From the NCBI GenBank assembly GCA_949361645.1, contig OX442416.1, positions 9,634,129 through 9,698,128 of the forward strand: a stretch of 64,000 nt of DNA, given 5' to 3'. Each line of letters opens with the position of its first letter. Position 1 is the first letter of the stretch. Below the pieces are notes generated by a model. That model searched no databases, was not told where the DNA came from, and worked only from the letters and a program-made list of their open reading frames with translations. The translations under genes were made by a program, and so were the position numbers. Below are positions 10,193 to 21,300 of this stretch, in pieces. Source of the stretch: Spongilla lacustris (Eukaryota > Porifera > Demospongiae > Spongillida > Spongillidae).

Positions 10193-12340
10193 TATATGTT
10201 GGTTGATACGGGATCTTCAGTTATAACTCAGGGTTGCCAAGTTCCAACTGACTGATACTCACAATTCGAGTCCAACCACAAAAGAGTCTGTTTCACTGAT
10301 GTGACTGTTACTTCGAGAAGGTTCTATTGCATGTAGCCCCATAGCCTACCATTTAACCCCAAACAACACAGCATGCATGGCCCCTCCGTTACTGTGCATG
10401 GCACTCATCAAAGGTTCTCGCTTGTATCTTAGCATTCAAACCTGCTTCTGCTTGACTTCGCGGATTACATAATCCGCCTTTATTGTTAGTGGATCAGGTG
10501 CTTCACTAGATCGTCTGTTGAACTCGAAGAGTATGATCAATCTGTTACATATAATTGTACCCAGGCCCAATACAGGATTTACAAGCGTGACGTCAATGTT
10601 TACATTTTGCTTCCTGACGGCGGTTTGAGTGGCAACGGTACATATACATCTGTGTGGACGGTTGTTGCGTTACTGCGAACCGCCGGGATCGCGAATTTCA
10701 AAAGGTACAGAATGACATATTCATCGGTTCCCTGACGAAATAAATAATTATTCCATATTCGCAAGCTCTACATTACGTTAATGCATGCGCTGAACAGCAA
10801 TGTTAAAGAATGAACATTTTCCTCAGTGTGATGACTGCAGTTCGAAGATTCCCCGCAGAAGTACTAAGAAGAAGTGATTGTTAGAATTGAGAACGTATAT
10901 TTCCTGCGAATATTAATTGTATGTCCGACAGACTATACATGTTCACATTCATTACCGTCCCACTCCATGCACTTAAAAACACGAGGCGTCTCGCATTTAT
11001 AGCGTTATAATTGCTTGTTACCTACTAATATGTATGTATGTACATGTGAAGCATTCGAACGCATCACACGTTCATAACAATGAATTGTGACATCACTTCC
11101 AGTAATGGATAATGGAAATGGAGCCGCCAGTTCGCATCCTCTCCGGTCTATAGACCGGACGGGAACCAACTTTGCAATTCAAAGTGGCCTAATCTGAGAT
11201 TGTGTGGGTAAATATAAATAAATAGCAATCCCGTAACTAGCTACAATCATTGCCTGAAATCAACCACCCCATTGTGGCAATGTCTACACGTCAAATTTTA
11301 ACCGAGCCTACACATACGTACCGAAAAGATTAATTGTGTCGTGTGCGTCGGTTTGTCCGAAAGTATCATGTTCTTCGCTTTCAGAACAGCCTGACTTTTC
11401 CGAAGCGTATAACTTACTATAGGCAGTATAAATCAGCGTAAATGTACCTTTGTGATGTATTAACAACCATATGTGCGACCATGAGGTTTCATAAGTCAAC
11501 TACCATGCATACTTCTTCAAAAGCTTCACATCCCTCTCCTCTCATCTTCCCCCTTGGCACACCATCGCGCTTTGAGGAGGGTCTGGAGACATTGACTAGT
11601 ACTGTAAATTAAAAATATATAAGTATGTCCGCGTGCCTCATTATGAAACGTATACGTCTAGCAAGCCAAACTGCTCTCTCATTTTAAGTATAATGTGTGC
11701 TGAGATTAGTTAATCCGTTTTCATTATCCCTTTGGACCAGGTCATATAAATTGCTTTCTTAATATGCTTAGCGCGCTCCCTCATTTTGCACCAATATCGA
11801 GCCGTAACTTTTTAAAGAGCGGTGTACTTCGGAGGGTGTACTTCGGGTTCTGCCCTGCAATTTTTCAAAGAGTTGATCAGCGCACGTAATCATGGAGGAA
11901 AGGAATGTCACTTTTAAAATGCCATTGTACTATTGACAGTCACAGTAGTTTTTTTCACGATGCAGTATGCCAGAGAATTACATGAATATTCTGTGCGGTC
12001 TGCGTATTTGGCCAATCAGTTAAGTAGCTAATATAGTTTCGATAGATACTGATATTCGAAAGCACTTTAGAGTGTGTGGTGAGATACATGTAGTAAGTAG
12101 CCAAGGACACGGACTGGTATGCAGTGTCTATGGGATAGTCCCTGATGGCAAGACTTCATCCAAATGATCCAATGTCCCTGTTGAATTGGTGCAAACTTGT
12201 ACATTTGTAATTGACAAATCTGTATATACATGTTCCGAACACCTCAATTAACCATGGGAGGTCGATGACAAATTAAAGCATGGTGACTGCACCTACCTAC
12301 ACATACACCATGAGTGATCTACCCATGTACGCATCCCTGC
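10193..12340. other. Long stretch with no recognisable gene
   Basis: No frame above about 60 codons and no transposon pair were recognised. Notable items are a CAGGGTTGCC motif (possible lone hAT end) near 10222, a GCGTGACGTCAATG motif near 10585 that resembles the terminal part of the MITE at 12,919-13,171, and a perfect palindrome at 11142-11159. Confidence 0.3.
11142..11159. repeat. Perfect 18-bp palindrome
   Basis: TCCGGTCTA followed directly by its reverse complement, with no loop. It stands alone and no paired copy was seen. Its function is unknown. Confidence 0.6.
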
Positions 12341-12348
12341 ATGGGGCT

Positions 12349-13438
12349 CAGTGATGCCGCGGCCAGCACGGACCGTCCGTGACCGTATTCATTTGACGGT
12401 TTTTGACGGCCGACCGTGACCGTGACCGGGAAGCTTACCAATCACGTGATTAAACCGTGAAAAATAATTGGCCGTCAAATTTATTTGCTGGCCGTCCGTG
12501 GCCGTCAGAACTTTTGACGGTTCACTAGCGTCACGTGCAGTGGATTTTTTCCCTGCGTGGCAAATGTCGTCTTTCCAAGAACCTTTGAGGATAAGCCGCG
12601 CCATTAGCGCGGGGAAGTCTGCAGCAATCCCACCCGACTGTCACCAACACGTGGCTATGGAATCATTTAAATTTTTATTATTTACGTTGTCCCCCTCGCC
12701 ATGACATAGTCTCGTCCCCAGCCTGATATGTATTCGTGCATCCGCTGCTGCCGAATGTGAGTCTGGGGACGCGACTTGCCATGATTATGCGTTATCGCGT
12801 GGATTCCACGTGCGAGCGAGTTTTCTCCCAGTTGAGACTCATTGTGAAGATGGAGGATGGATCCAGCCAGGATTGAATCTGTTCTCTTTCTCAGCTGCAA
12901 TAAAGCCTTTAGTTAATAGAGGAGTTGCATGTGACGTCACGCGCGTCTTACATCACTGTGTATGTTGCTATAAATATAGACCGCGTGGCCGGCGTGGGTA
13001 CGAGATAAACAATAACCGGACGGGCACGAACAACGGAGGAAAGAAGGCGGTGTCATACGCTCACGTGGTAAATATTTATAGCATGTCGCGTACATAAAAT
13101 AGCAACATACATATGACGTAAGTAATATAACTAAACAATACAAGACGCGCGTGACGTCAATGCAACTCCTCTATTGAATCTGTTCTTTCACACTTGTTTT
13201 GCTATGCCCATGCATACCGTTCATGAACCATTTCTATTGATACGTGCATGCCAAACTTCTATAGCATAAATAATGACCGTCCGTGACCGTATTGAAATTT
13301 TGACGGTTGACGGCCAGCCGTGTACGTGACCGTATTGAAATCATACGGTCCATCTTTGACCGTGAACGTGACCGTCTATATCCAAACGGCCAGCCGTGAA
13401 CGTGCCCGGACTGTCAAAAGCTGGCCGCGGCATCACTG
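12349..13438. mobile_element. Non-autonomous hAT transposon with GACCGT subterminal repeats
   Basis: The inverted ends CAGTGATGCCGCGGCCAGC are perfect over 19 bp. They are flanked by ATGGGGCT (12341-12348) and CTGGGGCT (13439-13446), an 8-bp duplication with one mismatch. CCGTGACCGT / GACGGCC repeats crowd both subterminal regions (about 12,370-12,530 and 13,270-13,420). No transposase frame survives. A second, smaller element is inserted at 12,919-13,171. The 1,090 bp includes that insert. Confidence 0.88.
12919..13171. mobile_element. TA-flanked MITE nested in the hAT element
   Basis: The ends GAGGAGTTGCA, then TGACGTCACGCGCGTCTT after one or two bases, are inverted over about 31 bp with one gap. 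TA lies on each side (12917-12918 and 13172-13173). Each end contains the CRE-type octamer TGACGTCA. At 253 bp and with no coding capacity it is a typical MITE; the TA duplication suggests Tc1/mariner-type mobilisation. A competing boundary is discussed in the findings. Confidence 0.75.
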
Positions 13439-13446
13439 CTGGGGCT

Positions 13447-14114
13447 ATAGCAAATAGCTCTACAATTTCAGTGTAAACTTAGCCAGGATCTTAACCTGCT
13501 ACAGCACTGGTACAGTACCATCCAGACGCAGCTTGACACACGCGTGCGCACGTCACGACTGCGTGACTCGAGTTATTTTGTGTTTTGCACGCATCCGGTT
13601 ATATTAATCGTGGCACGACATGGCATTTTCGAGACATGAGCTTGCGTGTAAGGGTCACGACTTCACACATATTCGTGACACGACTTCGCACATTCGGGAC
13701 ACGATGTAACTATTTCGTGCAAGCGTACGTTGAATTGTTACTTAAAAGAACTGAGGGCGGGGCACACAACCGCAAATACATGTATATGCAAGCTCAATAT
13801 GAAAATTTTACCGAAATTCGACTTGTTATGAACAGTTTAGTATTTCATTGTGATGCACTGAGGTTTTGTATTGTTTGGACTAATTTTGTGTCATTGTAAG
13901 TAAGAATGCGTGCGCTGCAACGGTTTTCGCTTTTGTAACTAGGGGTGTGGCCCAATATACGTAACAACCAACTCTATTACCATAGATATAACACGTGGCA
14001 ACACCAGGCTCTCCATGGTAATAGGCTCGTTTCGGATGTAACCCCGTAACGGCGGAATAGCAGTAAATGAATAAAATTGAGCAGTAAATGAATACAATTG
14101 AGCATGGCGTTGTT
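13447..14114. other. Non-coding stretch with short local repeats
   Basis: About three degenerate copies of a CACGACTTCRCACATTCG motif lie at 13,610-13,700. A mirrored CTATTACCATAG / CCATGGTAATAG pair lies near 13,970-14,025. A direct repeat GCAGTAAATGAATAMAATTG lies at about 14,058-14,100. A 104-codon frame at 13,585-13,899 has no recognisable domain. The last part (about 14,095-14,122) is the left remainder of the repeat described at 16,560-16,835. Confidence 0.35.
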
Positions 14115-14614
14115 GACTGAGACGAGGGGTCCGCCACCATTGAAATCTCGTACACTCTAGTGAGAAATCAAATAGAAATCTTGAAATCAATAGAAATCCG
14201 GGAAATCATATTGAAATCTAGAAATCCGTCAGAAATCACGAAATCACTTGAAATACGGTAGAAATCACATTGAAATCTAGAAATCACCGTAAATTTAGAA
14301 ATCACAGCCGTACATTTAGAAATCACAGCCGTAAATTTAGAAATCACATCCGTACTTTCTTTAAAAACTAATGCATTTTTTCCACCACTCTGGACAGCAT
14401 TTATTCGAGACTAAACCTTTCCCTTGTGCGCTCGAATGCCAGAGCATTTCTTGCAAGGGCAGGTCCCCGTGCTAAAGTCTCAGATCTCTACTTAGATAGT
14501 TGACTCATACATAGTTACATAGTTTACTAGTTAAATATTGAAATTTGTGTTTAACATGTAAAGCTAATGTTTTAATAACTACATTTGCTAATACAATAAT
14601 AATAATAAAAGAAA

Positions 14615-14776
14615 ATGGCGGGCATGGAAGAGGCGGAGGACGAAGATGAGGATGAAAGTCGTTTGGAACTTTGTGATATATACTTTGTGGAGGGAAAATC
14701 GGAAGAATCAGATGAATCGGAAGAGGATGGGCTAGCAAAGGACCCCGATTTTACCAGCTGCGGTACCAGATGGTGA
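14615..14776 (+). CDS. Short acidic open frame in the 2.4-kb transposon
   Basis: A 53-residue ATG frame, extremely rich in Glu/Asp (residues 5-14 are all E, A or D), with DPDF near the C-terminus. Its stop overlaps the ATG of the next frame (ATGGTGA). It could be the N-terminal piece of the element's protein joined to the next frame by an intron or by a lost frameshift. I recognise no family. Confidence 0.35.
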   Translation: MAGMEEAEDEDEDESRLELCDIYFVEGKSEESDESEEDGLAKDPDFTSCGTRW

Positions 14777-15583
14777 AGACAGCTGCCGCAGGTCATTACA
14801 GATTGCACTCCAACGAGCAAAGTGCCGATGCGCAAGTGAAGCTGGAGGAAACTCCTTCCGGCGCTCGTTTGAAGAGAAAAGCGGCTTCTTTTTACGAACT
14901 TTGCAGTCACGAGGAGGAAAGTGCACGTGTAAAGTTACTTAAGTACGAAGAAGAGGGAGTTATATGTGATTTCCGTCACGTTCGTGCACGATCAGATTTG
15001 GTTGAAGAAATTGATAGCTTGACGCGTTCAATTGGTTGGATGCAAGGCCGTAGATAAGGGGGAGCTTGGGGGGGAACGTGCCCCCCCAAAATTAACATTA
15101 ATTACTTCTTTTTTTTTTAAAGTGCAATCACATGCGTGATGATCGCAATGTCAATATTGATATCTTCAAACGAGAACTCCGAAGTCCCTACAAACTTCGG
15201 GTAATAAAGCTTCACTCAAGTGCTAGTAGTGGGCCTGCAAATCGCAATTCCAATCGCTGGGATTTTTCTTTAATGAGCGGTGTATGATAACGCGCGCACG
15301 CATGGTTCAAATCAAGTTGTGAAGTAGATTTAGATCACAACATATGACATTCAGACCTATTGTGCCCCCCCAAAGTATAAAAGTTATCTACGGCCCTGGG
15401 ATGGTAGTTGACCTTAAGCCAGACCAGAAATGGGAAGTTGCGCACGACAGAGTAATGGCACAAGATCTGCTGTCGCGTAGTGAAAGAAAAGCGGGAAACC
15501 TGAAAAAAGCATTGAGGGATTGGGATGCAGGGCATACTGGTGACAATGCGGAAGGGTGCGACTCGGGAGTGGCTGTGAAATAG
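14770..15583 (+). pseudogene. Open frame of the 2.4-kb transposon, split by a nested MITE
   Basis: Frame 1 (14,770-15,042) encodes about 91 residues and is broken exactly where the nested MITE begins. The frame resumes at 15,404 and runs to a stop at 15,581-15,583. If the MITE and one copy of the flanking GGATG are removed, the reading frame is preserved across the junction (context GWM before, VVDL after). The encoded protein is charged and mostly helical in composition, with a basic SERKAGNLKKAL segment. I recognise no domain. It may be a transposon accessory protein or a decayed transposase N-terminus. Confidence 0.5.
15043..15398. mobile_element. Nested hAT-like MITE (CARGGCCGTAGATAA ends)
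   Basis: The left end CAAGGCCGTAGATAA and the right end TTATCTACGGCCCTG are inverted over 15 bp with one difference. G runs and then GTGCCCCCC(C) follow inside both ends. The core CAGGGCCGTAGA is typical of hAT termini. The direct repeat is only GGATG (15,038-15,042 and 15,399-15,403), shorter than the 8 bp expected of hAT, so either the duplication has decayed or this lineage makes a shorter one. No coding capacity. Confidence 0.75.
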
Positions 15584-16559
15584 GAGGGATCCCAGATCCC
15601 TCTACCGATTAACACCATGCAAGAGCCTGTACATCCGAAAGCTGTCTCAAACGACTTCTTGAATCTTTCAAAACCCACAAAAGTTCAATGAGGCTAGACC
15701 AGCAGAGGTTTTGTGTAAAAACAAGTTTAGGAGGTTGCAGAGGAAGGTGTAGAGGATAGTGGGTGTAGATTAGGTATAATAATTATTAATGATTTAATCA
15801 TCACAAAGCCTGTGTCAATGATTCGTATTGCAAGGATGGTTCCTGGTAATGCACACATTGTAGCAAAAATGAACTTGTTCAATAATTTCTTTATTGTTGT
15901 ATCAGTTGTATTAAAATATTGTTGTGATGCATTGATTAATCGATTGCGTAAGTATTAAATTTAATAACCATGACTATTACATTTAATTACGTGGGCGTCA
16001 TTTATCAAAAGAGCTATTAGAAATCAAAATGTAGCTTTACAATAACAGCGAGCCGTTTATGACCCGTTCTAATTACGTAAACAATATAGAATAGCCTTTG
16101 GGCATCGAAATTATGTCGTTTGGCACTAACAAGCACTATTCGGTCACAAATGCGCAAGAAAATACATACAGTTCACACACTGACACCCCAAAAAGTCTAG
16201 GTAGAATGGCACGCTTTAAAATCATGCCATTGTTGAATTGGTTGCCGCATACAGCCGCGCCGTGACCCGTCACCTCCCTCAGACCTCGCCTCAGACTGAC
16301 CAGCTACGTCACAAATGTATTTTTACGTCAGAAGAAATGTTGAAATCCAAGTCGTATTACGGTAGAAATCACAGTCGGAAATCTGGAAATCACACGGAAA
16401 TCTGGAAATCATATAGAAATCACGGAAATCACCTCGAAATCTAGAAATCACCTCGAAATCTAGAAATCACCGGAAATCAAACAGAAATCTGAAATTGATT
16501 TCGAAATCTCCGTGATTTCGAAATCTCGTACGGCTTATAGGGTAGTGGCGGACCCCTCG

Positions 16560-16835
16560 GACTGAGATTCCAGACCAAAACTTAAAGTTTGTGTTTTAAG
16601 CCCTATACGTAGCGTTATTGACAAATACAGTGTACCAATCTGTTCTATCCGAGTTTCTGAAGGCATGCGAAGGGACTGGGAAGCAGGGTTATTTGTTACT
16701 TTTGTCACAAATTCATTCGAAGCATGCGTACAAAAAGCTATATATCTCCATAAGGGTATATCATAAGTGACGGTAAAGTCTGTGGAACAAACATAAAGGC
16801 ACAGCTTAATCACTTCATCGTATTTAGGACAATTC
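16560..16835 (-). repeat. Copy of the dispersed repeat seen at 9.88-10.19 kb, split by the 2.4-kb transposon
   Basis: CCAGACCAA, ATACGTAGCG, GAAGGCATGC, CATTCGAAGSATGCGT and CTCCATAAGGGTATATCATAA occur in the same order and spacing as at 9,895-10,070. The missing edge of the repeat (GTTGTTGACTGAGA) is found on the other side of the 2.4-kb element at about 14,108-14,122. The transposon therefore inserted into this older repeat. Confidence 0.7.
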
Positions 16836-16893
16836 AGGTTTGGAGCAAGTGTGTAAACTACGTTCAAAACAGGTAACAGTCCCTTCGCATGCC
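16655..16893. repeat. Inverted repeat around GGCATGCGAAGGGACTG
   Basis: CTGAAGGCATGCGAAGGGACTG at 16,655-16,677 is mirrored by CAGTCCCTTCGCATGCCTTC at about 16,869-16,888, some 190 bp away. The element class is unknown. The sequence from here to about 17,440 has no other recognisable feature. Confidence 0.5.
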
Positions 16894-17456
16894 TTCATCA
16901 GTATCTTGTGTTAGGTACAAAGAGTTCCAGATCAGCTTGGATGAGGGCATGCAGGGACAAAATTAGAACGCAACAAGGGCTCGTGCTTTCATATATGTAC
17001 GGACACACGACTACCAATTGCAAGGGTACAAATAGTTGGGTCGCTCAATAATTGGGCCAATATAGTGATAAATCTTGCTCGTATCGCTTTTCTTTTGTAT
17101 CTATAAATATCTCTCTGAACAAATATCCTCCTTTTACCTCGCAACAACATTTATCTATTCAAGGGAAAGCTACTGTGGCGCTGACAGCACTGGCAGGTTT
17201 TGTCTCTATAATAATTTCGCAAAACGAGCCTGTAACGCGGATGTGACGTCACGCCATACATTTAGATAGGCCGTTTCCAATCCCTATGTGTTATATCTAT
17301 GCTATTACTAAGCATTGTGACAATAATAGTAACGACAATTCAACTGCAGAACTAAACAGTGTTCTGGCTATAAGTACAAATTTCCATCATAATAATTTTC
17401 CTACATTGACGTTACTCACACAGACAGTAACACATATGTGTACATCCACATTACGT

Positions 17457-17574
17457 GGCATACTTACGAGTACATGTAGGTGTAAATTTGGATCTTACTT
17501 GTGCTTACACAGTCATTGCGTGAACCCCAAAGCACTGTGTCATGCTAAAGCTACATGTACTCGTAAGTGTGCCA
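17457..17574. repeat. Hairpin with 24-bp arms
   Basis: TGGCATACTTACGAGTACAT (then GTAG) is mirrored by CTACATGTACTCGTAAGTGT (then GCCA) with one mismatch over 24 bp and a loop of about 70 bp. It overlaps one copy of the GTCATGACAACGGTGG repeat family. Confidence 0.6.
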
Positions 17575-17735
17575 AATAATGGTGTCATGACAACGGTGGT
17601 AGCTTTGCATTTAGTGGTAACCAACAGTGTCAACTGAGGAGTAACACATTCCAAATCAGTCACTCAGTGACCCCAATGCACTGTGTCATGTCCAGAGTCT
17701 AGGTGTCATGACAACGGTGGCCATAAATGGTGCTT
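17505..17735 (+). repeat. Two copies of a ~90-bp dispersed repeat
   Basis: Each copy has GTGAMCCCMAWGCACTGTGTCATG followed some bases later by GGTGTCATGACAACGGTGG. A third copy lies at 44,288-44,360. There are no Pol III box motifs clear enough to call it a SINE. Copies sit just upstream of both the 25-kb array and the 29-bp array. Confidence 0.6.
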
Positions 17736-17959
17736 TTGATAGTGAAGTTTTTTATTCACTTGAATTTTTACTAATAATTGTATGAATTACAAGTTCCACC
17801 CGCCATAACAAAATATAGTCCCTCTGGAACAACCTAGTAGTTACCAGGACTTCACCTATTTGTGCTTTCGATCCCGGAAGTCGTAAGTACCATCATCTAT
17901 GCGGCCAAAAAAGCGGCTATATAAGTGGGGTGTGGTTATTACGTACATTTCTGCCAATC

Positions 17960-18330
17960 ATCTTATTTGCAGCTGCTGTTACCGATGAAGGTCAATCTAC
18001 TAGTAGGTTGAATACGATCGATCAATCAGCGGTAACTTCCAAGTGTACAAGCCGCGCTAAGGTAGGTATGTATATAAATACGTGTATGCAGCGCACGTAC
18101 AATATCGTCTTTGCCGAAAATGTGTGCTTAACCTCAATATGCCTCACATACACTCAGGGTCCGGACTCTTCTCTGCCGCGGAAATGTGTGCCTAACCTCA
18201 ATATATAGCTACAGATCTACGTCGCCTATTAAAATGCAGCTGGTGTTACCGATGGAGGTCAATCTAGCTTGCATACACGATCAACGGTAACTTCCAAGCG
18301 TATGAGTACCTAGTAAAGCCGCGCTATAAC
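17960..18330 (+). repeat. Duplicated flank and degenerate ancestral units at the left edge of the 25-kb array
   Basis: A segment of about 90 bp (GCAGCTGSTGTTACCGATG ... GGTAACTTCCAAG ... GCCGCGCTA) occurs at about 17,970-18,062 and again at 18,236-18,330. Between them, 18,105-18,205 contains strongly diverged versions of the array unit (CTCTGCCGCGGAAATGTGTG, CTCACATACACTCAGG). This looks like the pre-expansion form of the array. A TATA-like TATATAAG lies at about 17,918, but no ATG-initiated gene follows it. Confidence 0.6.
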
Positions 18331-21300
18331 TCACATACAGGTCACACCCACAAGGACTCTGCTCTGCCGCAGTGCACTTAACCCTTTCCTGCCTCACATA
18401 CAGGTCACACCCACAAGGACTCTGATCTGCCGCAGTGCGCTTAACCCTCTCCTGCCTCACATACAGGTCACACACACAAGGACTCTGCCGCAGTGCGCTT
18501 AACCCTTTCGTGCCTCACATACAGGTCACACCCACAAGGACTCTGCCGCAGTGCGCTTAACCCTTTCCTGCCTCACATACAGGTCACACCCACAAGGACT
18601 CTCCCGCAGTGCGTTTAACCCTTTCCTGCCTCACATACAGGTCACACCCACAAGGACTCTGCTCTGCCGCAGTGCGCTTAACCCTCTCCTGCCTCACATA
18701 CAGGTCACACCCACAAGGACTCTGCTCTGCCGCAGTGCGCTTAACCCTTTCGTGCCTCACATACAGGTCACATGCAAAAGGACTCTGCCGCAGTGCGCTT
18801 AACCCTTTCCTGCCTCACATACAGGTCACACCCACAAGGACTCTGCTCTGCCGCAGTGCGCTTAACTCTCTCCTGCCTCACATACAGGTCACACCCACAA
18901 GGACTCTGCTCTGCCGCAGTGCGCTTAACCCTCTCCTGCCTCACATACAGGTCACACCCACAAGGACTCTGCTCTGCCGCAGTGCGCTTAACCCTTTCCT
19001 GCCTCACATACAGGTCACACCCACAAGGACTCTGCTCTGCCGCAGTGCGCTAAACTCTCTCCTGCCTCACATACAGGTCACACCCACAAGGACTCTGCTC
19101 TGCCGCAGTGCGCTTAACCCTCTCCTGCCTCACATACAGGTCACACCCACAAGGACTCTGCTCTGCCGCAGTGCGCTTAACCCTTTCCTGCCTCACATCC
19201 TTTCCTGCCTCACATACAGGTCACACCCACAAGGACTCTGCTCCGCCTCAGTGCGCTAAACTCTCTCCTGCCTCACATACAGGTCACACCCACAAGGACT
19301 CTGCTCTGCCTTAGTGCGCTTAACCCTTTCCTGCCTCACATACAGGTCACACTCACAAGGACTCTGCCGCAGTGTGCTTAACCCTTTCCTGCCTCACATA
19401 CAGGTCACACCCACGAGGACTCTGCTCTGCTGCAGTGCGCTTAACCCTTTCCTGCCTCACATACAGGTCACACCCACAAGGACTCTGCTCTGCCACAGTG
19501 CGCTTAACCCTTTCGTGCCTCACATACAGGTCACACCCACAAGGACTCTGCTGCAGTGCGCTTAACCCTTTCCTGCCTCACATACAGGTCACACCCACAA
19601 GGACTCTACTCTGCCGCAGTGCGCAAAACTCTCTCCTGCCTCACATACAGGTCACACCCACAAGGACTCTGCTCTGCCGCAGTGCGCTTAACCCTCTCCT
19701 GCCTCACATACAGGTCACACCCACAAGGACTCTGCTCTGCCGCAGTGCGCTTAACCCTTTCCTGCCTCACATACAGGTCACACCCACAAGGACTCTGCCG
19801 CAGTGCGCTTAACCCTCTCCTGCCCAGGTCACACCCACAAGGACTCTGCTCTGCCGCAGTGCGCTTAACCCTCTCCTGCCTCACATACAGGTCACACCCA
19901 CAAGGACTCTGCTCTGCCGCAGTGCGCTTAACCCTCTCCTGCCTCACATACAGGTCACACCCACAAGGACTCTGCTCTGCCGCAGTGCGCTTAACCCTTT
20001 CCTGCCTCACATACAGGTCACACCCACAAGGACTCTGCTCTGCCGCAGTGCGCCCCCTGCCTCACATACAGGTCACACCCACAAGGACTCTGCTCTGCCA
20101 CAGTGCGCTTAACCCTTTGCTGCCTCACATACAGGTCACACCCACAAGGACTCTGCCGCAGTGCACTTAACCCTCTCCTGCCTCACATACAGGTCACACC
20201 TACAAGGACTCTACTCCGCCGCAATGCGCTTAACCCTCTCCTGCCTCACATACAGGTCACACCCACAAGGACTCTGCTCTGCCGCAGTGCGCTTAACCCT
20301 TTCCTGCCTCACATACAGGTCACACCCACAAGGACTCTGCTCTGCCGCAGTGTGCTTAACCCTCTCCTGCCTCACATACAGGTCACACCCACAAGGACTC
20401 TGCTCTGCCGCAGTGCGCTTAACCCTTTCCTGCCTCACATACAGGTCACACCCACAAGGACTCTGCTCTGCCGCAGTGCGCTTAACCCTCTCCTGCCTCA
20501 CATACAGGTCACACCCACAAGGACTCTGCTCTGCCGCAGTGCGCTTAACCCTCTCCTGCCTCACATACAGGTCACACCCACAAGGACTCTGCTCTGCCGC
20601 AGTGCGCTTAACCCTTTCCTGCCTCACATACAGGTCACACCCACAAGGACTCTGCTCTGCCGCAGTGCGCTTAACCCTCTCCTGCCTCACATACAGGTCA
20701 CACCCACAAGGACTCTGCCGCAGTGCGCTTAACCCTTTGCTGCCTCACATACAGGTCACACCCACAAGGACTCTGCCGCAGTGCGCTTAACCCTTTCCTA
20801 CCTCACATACAGGTCACACCCACAAGGACTCTGCCGCAGTGCGCTTAACCCTCTCCTGCCTCACATACAGGTCACACCCACAAGGACTCTGCTCCGCCGC
20901 AGTGCGCTTAACCCTCTCCTGCCTCACATACAGGTCACACCCACAAGGACTCTGCCGCAGTGTGCTTAACCCTTTCCTGCCTCACATACAGGTCACACCC
21001 ACAAGGACACTGCCGCAGTGCGCTTAACCCTTTCCTGCCTCACATACAGGTCACACCCACAAGGACTCTGCTCTGCTGCAGTGCGCTTAACCCTTTCCTG
21101 CCTCACATACAGGTTACACCCACAAGGACTCTGCTCTGCCGCAGTGCGCTTAACCCTTCCCTGTCTCACATACAGGTCACACCCACAAGGACTCTGCTCT
21201 GCCGCAGTGCGCTTAACCCTTTCCTGCCTCACATACAGGTCACACCCACAAGGACTCTGCTCTGCCTCAGTGCGCTTAACCCTTTCCTGCCTCACATACA

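Larger units (their letters stand above)
14123..16559. mobile_element. 2.4-kb DNA transposon with GAAATC subterminal repeats and an 8-bp duplication
   Basis: The inverted termini CGAGGGGTCCGCCAC (15 bp, perfect) are flanked by the direct duplication GACTGAGA at 14115-14122 and 16560-16567. Both subterminal regions (14,140-14,345 and 16,335-16,530) contain dozens of GAAATC units, mostly in the same orientation at the two ends rather than mirrored. An 8-bp duplication fits hAT or P-type families, but the termini do not start with CAG as most hATs do, so I leave the superfamily open. The interior has two remnants of open frames on the plus strand and a nested MITE. Confidence 0.85.

Noticed and set aside
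9090..10235. Two hAT-like termini (CAACCCTG near 9,180 and CAGGGTTGCC near 10,222) as one element
   Set aside because: They point away from each other rather than enclosing sequence, and no 8-bp duplication was found.
12389..12900. 70-80-codon frames inside the GACCGT hAT element
   Set aside because: They overlap on both strands, consist largely of subterminal repeats and show no transposase motif.
17930..18208. Frame starting with a signal-peptide-like hydrophobic stretch after a TATATAAG
   Set aside because: Its first codon is GTG, the hydrophobic part is followed by a likely splice acceptor, and the rest runs into diverged minisatellite units.
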